Made by a program: the position numbers and the translations under genes. The notes below the pieces were generated by a model that ran no database searches, was not told where the DNA came from, and worked only from the letters and a program-made list of their open reading frames with translations. Below are positions 30,560-41,401 of a stretch of 64,000 bases of DNA, piece by piece. Source of the DNA: Phragmites australis (taxonomy: Eukaryota; Streptophyta; Magnoliopsida; Poales; Poaceae); assembly GCF_958298935.1 (NCBI RefSeq), contig NC_084942.1:6889501-6953500 (forward strand), given 5' to 3'. Position 1 is the stretch's first letter. Every line of letters starts with the position of its first letter.

Positions 30560-32937
30560 GGGGATGTTTGGTTTCGTACATCAATGAGCCAATCCAAAAT
30601 TTGGTTGTGGCCAAATTGGGGCCATACTAAAATTGGGCTCTAGAATTAGTGTTTAAATATGAGAGTATGACACATGTGGACCATATGTCACTATTTTTTC
30701 TTTCAAAATATAGCAAATATGGATCTTATTTTGTAGATTAAATCGTGAGGAATACACCGGTTCAATTGGATTACACATTAGATACACAGTGAAAGGTTTG
30801 AAGTGATATGCCCTAGAGACAATCATAAAGATGATTATATCACACATCTATGTTAATGTAATTTTAAATAATATTGTTATTCCAAGAATGACTACCTTTT
30901 ATATTGATTGGTAAGTATGTGACTTGTTCATGAAACTCTTTGTTTATATCATGATGTTATTCTTAGTTGATCCATGGTCGCATATCATTGTGATGATACA
31001 TAAGATCAGCACATATATTGATTGATGATCACGTTTTATAGATCATAGATATAGAGATACCAAGTCAATAATGTGGACATTTATGTTAGAGAACATGATG
31101 TTGAATAGACCTACCTTGGGATACTACTGGGATTGTTATTTATGATGTGCCATCAGTTGTTATCTTAAATGGTGTACCTGCAGGATCCTTATACCTGATA
31201 TCGTCATTGATTTCCAGAATATGTAGTGGCATATTTTGAGGCTGTCAAATCTTATTCCGTAACTTGGTAGTCATAAAGGTAGTTTTTGGGTTTGTCATGA
31301 AACATATCGTGGGTTGTGAGCGATCAAGATGGAATGTGCCCCTCCTTGATAATGGGAGAGATATCTCTGGGCCCCTTGAGGTAGTTGGATCGAGAAAGTG
31401 CATGGCAATGCTAATACGATTAAAGAGTTAGTCATGATGAATATACTACTTGATCGAGTGAATGGTCGAGCTATCACAAGAGTGGCACGTATTTCGCCTT
31501 GAGCTTGACTGGTATCGTGAGGCGAAGAGATCGGTGCATATGTATATCAAGGTTCCGCCGATATGATCTTTTGTGTATACTTGGAAGTCAACATGTCCTG
31601 TTAGGGACTACTATTGATTTTGGTTTGGAAAGGGTTTTTGAGTCATAGCTGTTTGTATATGAACCTAACGGGCCACGCACTTAATGAGTTAGAACAAAAC
31701 ATACGAATTGGATTCGTATATGGATTTTGATTGGATTGTAATCTATGAGAAGTTAGAGTTCTAAAGGGCTTCCAACGTGGGAGCCTATTAGCGAGCTCTA
31801 TATAAGGAGAGGCATGGGTAAGGCGTGCTAAGGTTGAGCCACTCTGAAACTCTAGCCGCAACCTTCTACAAGATCTTCCAAAACCCTAGCCGCGCGTGCA
31901 GTGCTAGCATATCGACGCTCGACGTTTCTACCCAGTACGTGTGGATACTGTAGAGGCGCTGCAGCTATTGTAGCGTTGATCTTATCGGCAAGTTGATCAC
32001 GACGTGTTCGGGACTAGTCACCAGCTGTGACGAACTGGTCGACGTACCTGCTCATCTGATCGCAGAGCACAATGTGACCACTCGGATCTGGTTGGATAGT
32101 CGAGGACGCGACGGGCCTGATCGGGAGCTGGTGGAGGAACTGGTCGAGGAGCACAACCACCTACTCGGAGTTGGTCGGGGAGCGTGACCACCTGCGCGGG
32201 ACTGGTCGTGGATCTGATCGAGAAGCTACTTGAGGAGTTTGACGCGCATAACGTTGGATTGATCTACTCTAACTCTTCTTTCATTGCACTGTGCATCGAG
32301 TGGTAACGATCTATGATTTTCTACTAGCATGGTTTCCTAAGTGAATACGATAATTTTTTTTTATTTTAAACTAGCGTAACCTGCCCGTTATCCAATAAGG
32401 TTGATAATCCAAAAAGAACCATTTAATACAGCCAATAGCCTTCTGCCAGAAACGACTCCTCTGATTTGGCAAGGGAAGTCACGGAGCTACAATATCTGTG
32501 ACTTCCCCCTCTTTCAGCCGCTGGATCTAGAACGGATGGGCAAGGTTCATGGCTATAGCGTGATACAACAATGCTACAATATGCTTGCTACAGTAAAATC
32601 CGCACATTATTTTTTGAACGGTATCCGTCCTCCATTAAAGTACTGCAAGCGACTGTTCATGCTCTCACAGAATACTGTTCATCACACTATATAGCTCCGT
32701 GACTTTGCTTGCCAAAGTCTGAGGAGCCGGTTCCCCTTCTGCCATGTCAATTTGGTTCGCTGCAGGAGGCAAGCCAAATTTTGGTGGACGTTGTCGCCGC
32801 CTGTAAATCAGCCCGGATGCTCTGTTTACTGTAGCTGGATAGACAAGTTTTGTTAGGGCTTGCCAAAACCTGGCTTTGAAGCAAACGTCAGCCAACTTTT
32901 TGGCTTGGCCAGCTACAGACATAAAGCAAACAGCCCC
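30560..32937. mobile_element. PIF/Harbinger-type MITE-like element split by a copia LTR
   Basis: The left end GGGGATGTTTGGTTT starts at 30560 after TAA (30557-30559). The right end AAAGCAAACAGCCCC stops at 32937 and is followed by TAA (32938-32940). The ends form an imperfect inverted repeat (GGGGMTGTTTGSTTT) flanked by the 3-bp duplication typical of this superfamily. Without the copia LTR the element is about 0.77 kb, with no coding capacity. An alternative is two separate short MITEs, since another terminus-like phrase (GCTCTGTTTACTGTAGCTGG) occurs near 32819. Confidence 0.5.
30799..32397 (+). mobile_element. Ty1/copia solo LTR with 5-bp target duplication
   Basis: It begins TGAAGTGATATGCCCTAGAG at 30799, a start close to that of grass copia LTRs, and ends CTGCCCGTTATCCAATA at 32397 (a CA-to-TA change at the terminus is likely). 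The flanking pentamers match: AGGTT at 30794-30798 and 32398-32402. Length about 1.6 kb. No internal copia sequence lies on either side, so it is a solo LTR. Removing it rejoins a continuous AT-rich MITE-like interior. Confidence 0.75.
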
Positions 32938-32940
32938 TAA

Positions 32941-33510
32941 AGTCTTACAAAATATATTACAACACATAGTCAATCATACCTTTGCCAAGCTTAATATAGA
33001 GTTTGTAATACATCGGAAACATAATATGTAGACCCAAACCCTACACGTAATTTGGGTGCAGATAAAACCTAAGTCTGTTATTCTTCACCACCAACATCAG
33101 CTTAAATGCCTTCTGGGTCTACATTTGAACCCAATAAAACAAGAATAAGTACATAAGGTATTAAGAGGTATTCTCACCACATAAAGTAAGAGGTTAGGTA
33201 CATCTGATGCTTTAGGTTATTTGTATGGTATATTGGTTGTATTATTTCTTGTTTCTGGCTCATTTCATTTTTTTGGGCCAAATATGTTGGTCATGGCAAT
33301 GTACTTTTTTGTTAAATATGATCATAATGTACTCATTTACAATATTATATGTGTAGGCATTCTCTCTATCGACTCCCTCTTGATTATCTCACTGTTTCGC
33401 CGGCCTCTCTCCCTCCCTGGTCGGCTTTCTCTATATCTCCCTTCGTCCTTAGCTCTCTATCTACATAACACTCAACCGCTCGTTGTCATCATATGCAGAA
33501 TACTTAGGAA
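32941..33510. other. No recognisable gene
   Basis: AT-rich sequence followed at 33370-33480 by a pyrimidine-rich CTCTCT-type stretch. No domain or RNA gene is visible. It may be leader or intron sequence of the CACTA relic that follows. Confidence 0.35.
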
Positions 33511-33513
33511 AGG

Positions 33514-34180
33514 ATGACGCCACCAACCACTCGTCGCCATCGTATGCAGAAAACTCAAGAATGTGCCCCCTCCGATCTGGCCCAGGTGCCGAAAGGAGAT
33601 GTGCCACCGTCAAACATTGAAGAACGTAGCCCGAGTAACTACTTCAACCTAGACCAAACAGATACCAGTGGAGGCGATGAGGTAATTCATAAGTAGATGA
33701 ATGCATATGTTATACATATGATCGTATAGATTCTCAATAATTTTTTCGCTTATGTGTAGATTCCTGATACTTTGGAGGGTCACGACAATGAGCAATCCCA
33801 GGAGTAGCATCGTCCAAGGTCCCTCGAAGATGCCTACGGAATGATTTGTGATCACGGATGTCTCACCAGCAGGGGAGCCAATTGCACCAGAGAAAGTGAT
33901 CAGGCTGTACAAGTCAGTTTGTGGGATAGCTGTTAAGGATCATGTTCCTATTAGCTACAAATTGTGGACTAGCGAACGAGGTGATATGCACGTGGTTCTT
34001 GATTCAATTAAGAACGACATCTTGTGGCCTATCATATTAGGAATGTTCGAGTTCCCTAAAGAGATAGATATGGAAGTAGTTAAACATAAAATATTAATAA
34101 TCATAGGCTTTTCATTTAAAAATTGGAATGGCATACTGAATAGAATCTATGTGCAGAAAGCTTGGATACCTAACCAATAA
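33514..34180 (+). pseudogene. Relic of a CACTA (En/Spm, Ptta-type) second transposon protein
   Basis: The frame at 33848-34180 reads VITDVSPAGEPIAPEK, then CGIAVKDHVPISYKLW, then NDILWPIIL...FEFP and KNWNGILNRIYV. This matches my memory of the plant transposase_24/TNP1-like protein of CACTA elements (a ...DGEPIAP...R.H.PISYK.W...WD.L...F.LP arrangement). The upstream frame 33514-33696 (SPSNYFNLDQTDTSGGDEV) ends at a stop, and an in-frame TAG also breaks the join near 33806. Only the N-terminal half of the domain is left; no CACTA ends were found nearby. Confidence 0.6.
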
Positions 34181-34268
34181 TTAGAAACCTTTCTATATCT
34201 TCAATCCAAATTTACTATATATGACCGAGCGATCATTTGAATTAAGCTAGGCTTAGCTTCGAACCTGA

Positions 34269-34356
34269 AATCTTACTTTATAGAACATAAGTTTTTTTAA
34301 AATAATGAAAACATCTTACTTTATAGAACATAAGTTTTTTTAAAATAATGAAAACT
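34269..34356. repeat. Tandem duplication of about 43-44 bp
   Basis: ATCTTACTTTATAGAACATA followed by AGTTTTTTTAAAATAATGAAAA occurs twice back to back, with nearly identical copies. It lies in the AT-rich upstream flank of the receptor kinase. The sequence from 34360 to 34712 holds nothing recognisable. Confidence 0.9.
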
Positions 34357-34712
34357 TGTTTTGGGCCTCTACAATGTACAATACACACAACCTGATTTCT
34401 TATTAGAATTAGGTTGCATGACTCATGCATGATCAAATAAGCAAATAAATGTTGAAACTACATAAAGACAAATATATCATCCAGCACATATTCTAGAATT
34501 GAATCACCACCCATTTCTAACAAAGACTCCCAATGCTACAATCTCCAATCTTTGACACGCCTTGTACACATTTGCTCTTTCCTCTTCTTTTTTAGTAAAC
34601 TCTAATGGCGTAGCCAATGTGTTCCTCTGAATAATACATGCAAGAAAGTAGTAATTGTTTTTTTTTTATCAAAAGCAATATCATTACAGTATAGCCAAAT
34701 AGCCTAACATAA

Positions 34713-34930
34713 GAGCCTATTTGGCATAGCTCTACCTTCAAGAATTTTTGGAGCTGGTCATTCCTAGCTCTAGAAATTCTTGGAGCTAGAGCTGTGGACA
34801 GATTGATTCTTTGATCGAGATATCTTGTTCTAATTTTAGACTAAAAATAAATATTTAAATTATTTTATTTTATCCTATAAACTTTAAATCTTACATAGAT
34901 CTCGGAGTTAGAGCTCTGCTAAACATGATC
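34713..34930. mobile_element. Tourist-like MITE, 218 bp
   Basis: The left end GAGCCTATTTGGCATAGCTCTA (34713-34734) and the inverted right end (GATCATGTTTAGCAGAGCTCTA, 34909-34930) match at 17 of 22 positions. The element is flanked by TAA on both sides (34710-34712 and 34931-34933). The interior is AT-rich with no ORF. It sits about 480 bp upstream of the receptor kinase TATA box and could influence its promoter. From 34934 to 35405 there is AT-rich promoter-side DNA with no other feature. Confidence 0.75.
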
Positions 34931-35408
34931 TAAATATGCTACACCAACAACAAAGATTAGATTCTTAGGTTGTTGCTCAACATCGATTCCTCAACTAATC
35001 ACACATCATGTAGGTAATAGTTCTAGGTATGTTTATATCCAGAGCTTTTTTGACAATGTGCCATAGAACATAAGTGCCGTAGATTATTCCCTTTTCTCTC
35101 AATTAATTAGAGAAACTAGAAATTGTTGACTTCTGCATATTAACGTGGGAATTTGAGTTTATATATTTGCCCATTTTGTGCCTATGCATGCTTTAAAACT
35201 AGAAGGAAAAGGAACATAAATACTGTCCAGTTTCAACTTATCAAATACTACAGAACTTTAATATGCCCTTGCCGTGTGGACAATATGTAGCATACTAGTT
35301 TGTGGACGTGTTTTCAGCATACTAATTCGTGGTTCTCGGTCTGACTGCGCCCCAATGTTCATGGCGGTGGTTGATGTTTCACCATTTCCTTTTGGCCTCA
35401 TTTCCCAT

Positions 35409-35416
35409 CTATAAAG
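35409..35416 (+). promoter_or_regulatory. TATA box of the receptor-like kinase gene
   Basis: CTATAAAG lies 65 bp upstream of the start codon at 35475. This spacing fits a short 5' UTR of about 30-40 nt. Confidence 0.55.
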
Positions 35417-35474
35417 CAGCACTTAGCAGTGAGGACCCTGTACCCTATTCATCCTGTCTATCCAAGATTCCCCT

Positions 35475-37904
35475 TTGTTCACTACCATGCCTTACGACCA
35501 TATTATCGTTGCATTACTGTTCACCATACACATCCCTGCGAGCTCAGCCACGACGGACACCATCTCAGCTGGTCAAGCACTCTCCATTCGCGACAAGCTC
35601 GTCTCCAAAAATGGCAGGTACGCGCTTGGTTTCTTCGAGGCAAGCAGCAAATCCTCCCAAAACACTAGCAGCTGGTATCTTGGCATATGGTTCAATAATG
35701 TCCCCAAATTTACACAAGCATGGGTAGCAAACAGGGATGATCCAATCAAGAGCCCCACCTCACTGTTGCTCAAAATCTCTCATGATGGCAACCTTGTTAT
35801 CGTAAATCGGTCAACCGACTCCATTTTCTGGTCTAGCCAAGCCAACATGACAAAAAAAAGTACCATTGCCATGCTCCTGAATAGCGGAAACTTTATCCTA
35901 AGGAGCATCTCAAACTCGTCGGACATTTTATGGCAGAGTTTTGACCACCCGACGGATACATTTTTCCCTGGGGCAAAGCTTGGTTGGGACAAGATCACCG
36001 GCCTGAATCGCCGTCTTGTTTCTAACAAAAACTCCTTGAGCCCAGCTACTGGTGTATACTTTGAGGAGCTAGACCCCAGTGGTGTTAACCAGTTTATCCT
36101 TGCACCATTGAATTCGTCTGCACCATATTGGTCTAGTGGTGTGTGGAATGGCCAATACTTTGCTTCGGTGGCAGAGATGTTAAGGAACACTAGGCAAGCC
36201 GTTAACAGGTCATTTGTAGACAATGCTCATGAGAAATACTACACATATGCATTAGTAGATGAAACAACGGTCGTTTATCATCACTTGGACGTCTCTGGTC
36301 AAATTAAGACGTCCATTTGGCTTGAAGGCTCACAAGATTGGCATCTGATCTATGTCCAACCCAGAGCTCAGTGTGATGTGTATGCCGCCTGTGGACCTTT
36401 CACAATTTGCAATGATGATGCGCTTGCTCATTGCACTTGTATGAAGGGATTCACCATAAGATCCCCTGAGGATTGGGAGCTAGATGATCGAACGGGTGGA
36501 TGCTTGAGAAATACTCCATTAGACTGCATTGAGAATGGAAGCGTAACAAGTTCCACAGACAAGTTCTACTCTGTGCCATGTGTTAGTTTGTCCCAAAGTT
36601 CCCACAAAGTAGAAGCTGCTCATAGCATAGGTGAATGCGGTCAAGTTTGCCTAGATAATTGCTCTTGCTCTGCATATTCCTTCAGTGACGGCACATGTTC
36701 TGTTTGGCATGAAGAACTTCTTAACATAAGGCAAATACAGTGTAGTAGCACAGCAAATTCAAATGGAGAAACTCTTTACCTTCGCCTTGCTGCTAAAGAT
36801 GTGCAAAGTCTAGAGAAAAAAAGGAGAGGATTTGTTATTGGAGTTGCCACTGGTACAAGTGTTGCTGCTTTAGGCTTGTTTGTATTCATCATGCTAATAG
36901 TGATTTGGAGTAACAAAAGGAAGAGCACTGGCCTCATATCGAATAGTGCTCAAGGTTGCAATGGCATCATTGCATTCCGATACATTGATTTGCAACGTGC
37001 AACGAAAAATTTCTCAGAGAAGCTAGGGCGAGGTGGTTTCGGTTCAGTATTCAAGGGGTTTCTAAATGACTCAATTGCCATAGCAGTGAAGAGACTCGAT
37101 GGTACTCATCAAAGAGAGAAGCAATTTAGAGCTGAAGTGAGCTCGATTGGAATCATCCAACATATCAATTTAGTTAAATTGATTGGTTTTTGTTGTGAAG
37201 GTGCTAGGAGGTTGCTTGTTTATGAACACATGCCAAATGGCTCTCTGGATATCCATATTTTCCAGAGCCAAGCTGCAGTGCTGAAATGGAGTACTAGGTA
37301 TCAAATAGCCTTGGGAGTTGCTAGAGGATTGGCCTACTTGCATGCTGATTGCCGCGACTGCATCATACATTGTGACATTAAGCCAGAAAATATTCTCCTT
37401 AGTGATTCATTTGTCCCAAAAATCGCAGATTTCGGAATGGCCAAGTTTTTGGGAAGAGATTTCAGCCGCGTCCTAACTACAATGAGAGGAACTATAGGAT
37501 ACCTTGCACCCGAATGGATCAGCGGAGTGGCTATTACACCAAAAGTTGATGTTTATGCCTATGGGATGGTTTTATTGGAAATCGTATCCGGAAGGAGGAA
37601 CTCATATGTTTCATGTTCTTGCGGTAGCAATCATGACGTTTATTACCCTGTACATGTTGCTCGGCAGATTCTTGAGGGAGATGTTAGGAGCTTGTTGGAT
37701 CACAGATTATGCAGTGAAGTGAATTTGAAAGAAGCTGAAATTGCTTGCAAGGTTGCATGTTGGTGCATTCAAGATGATGAGTCCGACCGGCCAACAATGG
37801 GCGAGGTGGTTCAAATCCTTGAGGGCCTACTTGAAATCAGCATACCCCCAATGCCGAGACTACTTCAAGCTATCGCTGGAAGCTCACATTCCACTTGCTT
37901 CTAA
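35475..37904 (+). CDS. G-type lectin S-domain receptor-like serine/threonine kinase, 809 aa
   Basis: A single uninterrupted frame with full SD-RLK architecture, probably a plasma-membrane receptor. A signal peptide (about 1-25, ending PASSA) precedes a B-lectin domain (about 30-160, with WYLGIWFNN and AWVANRDDP). The S-locus glycoprotein region (about 200-325) includes YWSSGVWNGQYF and cysteines in CDVYAACGPFTICN...CTC. A PAN/apple domain (about 365-440) has C..VCLDNCSCSAYSF. One membrane span (452-478) precedes a basic stop, NKRKS. The kinase (about 515-785) has GRGGFGSVF (518-526), Lys539, HCDIKPEN (632-639), DFG (652-654) and APE (678-680); all core catalytic residues are present. HCD in place of HRD marks a non-RD kinase, a class often linked to immune receptors. 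Met1 (35475) and Met5 (35487) are both possible starts. AATAAA at 37992 is a likely poly(A) signal. The ligand is unknown. Confidence 0.95.
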   Translation: MFTTMPYDHIIVALLFTIHIPASSATTDTISAGQALSIRDKLVSKNGRYALGFFEASSKSSQNTSSWYLGIWFNNVPKFTQAWVANRDDPIKSPTSLLLKISHDGNLVIVNRSTDSIFWSSQANMTKKSTIAMLLNSGNFILRSISNSSDILWQSFDHPTDTFFPGAKLGWDKITGLNRRLVSNKNSLSPATGVYFEELDPSGVNQFILAPLNSSAPYWSSGVWNGQYFASVAEMLRNTRQAVNRSFVDNAHEKYYTYALVDETTVVYHHLDVSGQIKTSIWLEGSQDWHLIYVQPRAQCDVYAACGPFTICNDDALAHCTCMKGFTIRSPEDWELDDRTGGCLRNTPLDCIENGSVTSSTDKFYSVPCVSLSQSSHKVEAAHSIGECGQVCLDNCSCSAYSFSDGTCSVWHEELLNIRQIQCSSTANSNGETLYLRLAAKDVQSLEKKRRGFVIGVATGTSVAALGLFVFIMLIVIWSNKRKSTGLISNSAQGCNGIIAFRYIDLQRATKNFSEKLGRGGFGSVFKGFLNDSIAIAVKRLDGTHQREKQFRAEVSSIGIIQHINLVKLIGFCCEGARRLLVYEHMPNGSLDIHIFQSQAAVLKWSTRYQIALGVARGLAYLHADCRDCIIHCDIKPENILLSDSFVPKIADFGMAKFLGRDFSRVLTTMRGTIGYLAPEWISGVAITPKVDVYAYGMVLLEIVSGRRNSYVSCSCGSNHDVYYPVHVARQILEGDVRSLLDHRLCSEVNLKEAEIACKVACWCIQDDESDRPTMGEVVQILEGLLEISIPPMPRLLQAIAGSSHSTCF

Positions 37905-38360
37905 TTCTCCTTTAGCCAAATATTTCTTAATATCCATGGGAATTTCTTGTACCATACAGAGCCTTTTAATTTCCTGTCTTCTCTGTTCTGCAATAAAATG
38001 TTATCTACCTTCGTACCTTGCCTGTATGGTATATAAGCACAGTCTCCCTTTCATGTTAGACAGTGTCATATTTAGTGGAGATGTATGATGCACGTTTGTT
38101 ATGGATGTGGACGGAAATACTTTCAGTACTTTCAAAGTACAAGAGAAATGAGTGAGCAAGAATTACTGCCGGTTCTTACTACGAACCAGCACTGATACTA
38201 GTTACGGTCATAATTTATTTTAAAAAATTCATAACTTTTTCACACAAAGTCGGATGGGAAAAAACTTTATATGAAAATTATAGCTCTTGATGAGATTTAC
38301 AACTTTGTAGTTAAAAACTTTTTAATTTGAGGTCATTCAAATGTCCAAATGATTATAATA

Positions 38361-38580
38361 AAGTTGCAACAGTGATCGATAACAGCTTATATTAAAAAAT
38401 TTATAACTTTTTCACACGAAATCGGACAAGAAAAAACTTATTTGAAAATTGTAACTCTAGATGAGATGTAAAGTTGCAACAGTGGTTGATAACAGCTTAT
38501 ATTAAAAAATTTATAACTTTTTCACACGAAGTCGGACAAGGAAAAACTTATTTGAAAATTGTAACTCTAGACGAGATGTA
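38361..38580. repeat. Tandem duplication of about 109 bp inside the CACTA fragment
   Basis: AAAGTTGCAACAGTGRTYGA starts at about 38361 and again at 38470. Each copy runs through AACAGCTTATATTAAAAAAT, TTTTTCACACGAARTCGGAC and AACTCTAGAYGAGATGT. A third, more diverged partial copy lies at 38215-38300. Copies differ at a few sites. Confidence 0.85.
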
Positions 38581-38692
38581 CAACTTTGTACTTGACAACT
38601 TTTTTATTTGAGGTCATGTAGATGTTCAAATAGCCATTCAAACGTTCCGTCAAAAGATGTCAAAAGGATTTATTGTGCTACTATACTCATGA

Positions 38693-38860
38693 ATGGACGA
38701 TAGCTGAGATGGTTAGAGGGATCACGCGAGCACACAGGCTATGAAATTTTGAGTTCGAGTCTTGGTTGCTGCATGCGAGTGAATATCGCGTGACTTGCGA
38801 ATGTTGAGCGTGGTCAGGCCGACAGCCTCTGGTCAGGTGCTACTGGTCGCAAAAAAAATT
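38693..38860 (+). mobile_element. tRNA-derived SINE-like insertion
   Basis: TAGCTGAGATGGTTAGAGG (38701-38719) resembles a Pol III A box, and GAGTTCGAGTC (38751-38761) a B box, spaced as in tRNA-derived SINEs. The following body (TGGTTGCTGCATGCGAG) runs to an A-rich tail (38850-38858). It lies inside the CACTA fragment. No clear target duplication was seen. Confidence 0.55.
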
Positions 38861-39123
38861 TTTGAAGTTTCTTTCGGCAAAAAAACGTTGAATCAAGACA
38901 GAGACTATTAGTGCCAGTTAGCCATGATAGCTCCAACCGACACTGATAGTCCACTATCAGTACCAGTTGGGGTCACCAACCGGCACTGATAGTGATTTTT
39001 AGTATCGGTTCCATACCCGGCACTGATATCAGTGACTATCAGTGCCGAGTAATCAGTGTTGGTTCACAACCCGTTATTGATGACGATTTTAAACCGATAT
39101 TGATGAGAGTTTCTACAGTAGTG

Positions 39124-40689
39124 CACGCCCCCATCAGGGTCTAGACATGATAACCGCCACACAGTTATAAAAGTTAATTTATAACCGTGTAAGGTAAAAA
39201 TAAAAGCATACATGGACAAGAAGTGGATTACAACCGTTTTTCTTCTTTATTTATTATTTTAGAAACATTTACAATATTTAAGATGACATTTTACATGAGT
39301 GAACAACAAATATTAAGCTAATGCTCTTGTTACGCCTAGTCGTTCTCCCATCTTAACTAGCTTAGTTCATATTTTACGGTCTACGAAAATGTAGCAACAA
39401 GTAAGGATGAGTATGATAAATCACACTTAGCAAACGGATACATGATATTAGCAAAACTAACATAACACACGCGGAAGCTAAAATAATGATTCAACTCAGC
39501 CAATATGCAAGTCAACCAATAGCACAAATAAACAATGATTTAACTGGTGTCACACATGACCGCAATCTTCCCAACCTGGGAGTCACGAGGGTGAAATTTT
39601 ACACTTTTATACTCTATAGAGGGGTACTCCGATGTCAACATTCTCTAATAGAATACCATACATTCATGCAGTTCTAGAATAGCAGAGCTCTTTAGCCCTC
39701 TGGGGATCGTATCTCTTGATGTACTAGTACTTGGTCGCTCCTACGAATCTATCACCAAACACGTTGTTTTGAAAAAGAGCTATCCTCGTCGAAGAACTCA
39801 GACAATCCCATACATGAATTGTGACCGGTACAATACAATTGTCGTCGTAACACCAGTTAATAAGGTCAATACAGAGACAACATACCGACATCTGATATAA
39901 AATGCACACAAAATGTAAGTATCATAACGGTACAAATATCACACCAACATAAGATATAAATTACATGTAGAATGTAAACAACACAATTAACTTTAGTTAT
40001 AAAACACACACAGAATGTAAGCAACACAATAACTTTAAATGTAAACACATAAATGTAATATTAGTAGAATAACCACTCGAAATGTAAAAATGAAAGTAGA
40101 ATGTTAGTATGTTAATAGTATATATCTCGCTCTCTTATAGAGACGATATAACAACATCAAAATAAAATATATGCAGAATGTAAGTATGCCAATAGATATA
40201 CGCCACTTGCCTTAATTATACTTGAAATGTATAAATGAAAGTAGAATGTTAGTATGTTATTAACATAAATCTCGCTTGCTTATAGAGACGGTATAACAAT
40301 ATCAAAATAAAATATATGTAGAATGTAAGTATGCTAATAGATATATGCCGCTTGCCTTAATTAGTTAGTAGAGTTCAACAAATATCAATTAAATTGCTTT
40401 CTCTAACAGTATTTCTATAGCACTTCAACTGCCTTGACATACTAGCAAAACTTTTGTAGCAGTGCTAGCCACTTATACAGTAGCACCAATCACTGGGTCA
40501 ATGTCGAGGTCAGTTTCTACGAGCTACGGTCAGCGTCGGGTAGCACTTGGGCAGTGAACTGATGAGCTCGACCAATAAACAACTCAAGCCTTCCCGAACC
40601 TAACAAATAAGAAAAGGCCATGTTGGTGAAGGCCCGGTCTGATCCCCTTCTTTGATTAAACTATGAATGAGGTGGGTCCCACCGGTAGC
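39124..40689. repeat. AT-rich DNA with a 145-bp tandem duplication and AATGTAAG motifs
   Basis: No gene is supported. The phrase GAATGTAAG or AATGTAAA recurs many times from 39910 to 40330. A unit of about 145 bp is present twice (about 40075-40219 and 40220-40362), each running through ATGAAAGTAGAATGTTAGTA, CTTATAGAGACGRTATAACA and CGCTTGCCTTAATTA or CACTTGCCTTAATTA. The left part (39124-39900) shows nothing recognisable. Confidence 0.6.
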
Positions 40690-41401
40690 TTAGGGTTTGT
40701 TTGGTTTAGAGGTAAGGTGAGATGGGTTATGGCCATCCCTGTTTCTAGGGATTGGATGATCTCAGTTTTTGTTTGGTTAGAAGGATGGGACGAGCTAATT
40801 TTTTATTTGGTTAGAGGGATAATGTTGGATGGGATGATCTCATTTTTTGTTTGGATGGATGGGATGATCTCATTTTTTGTTTGGATGGATGGATGAGGAT
40901 GAACAAGCTGGATATGCGTACCTCTTTCAAAAGTTGGTGAAGTTACCTCCATTATGGCCACTGAAGCAGATTTCATGATGGCTAAGCAGATTTCTTCATT
41001 GGAGCCTGGGGTCAACTTGGTGCTGCCTCATTGATGGAATGAGGAACACATATAATAGTAGTGTGAAAGTAACAGCTATACCATGTAAAAGAAATTGACA
41101 TAGGCAAGTATCTCATGCCCTGAATGTGGCTTCCTGAGGTAAATTACTGAAAAATAGAATGTCTAATTTCTGTAACAAAATCAAAAGGTTTCTGCAACTT
41201 TGAAGTGTTAACTGGTTTTTACATCACATGCCATAAGTAGCAGTCTATAATTATACACATATAATTAGACCACAATGCATTGTTTTATGTGGTACAAGTC
41301 AAAAGTATGCATACAAGTCTGCATGCAATTAACCCATAATGCATTGTTTAATGGGTACAAGCCAAAAGTAGGGAGACAACCCTCACATAATCAAAGAATG
41401 T

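Larger units (their letters stand above)
38158..39123 (-). mobile_element. CACTA-type element end (truncated), with sub-terminal repeats
   Basis: The right terminus reads TTTCTACAGTAGTG, ending at 39123; inverted it is CACTACTGTAGAAA, a typical CACTA terminus. Next to it (38905-39105) are many degenerate sub-terminal motifs in both orientations (CCGGCACTGATAGT, ACTATCAGTGCCG), as expected for this superfamily. Similar motifs reappear at 38168-38200. No matching CACTA terminus was found on the left, so the left end is lost or lies in unrecognised sequence. No transposase is present. Confidence 0.75.
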
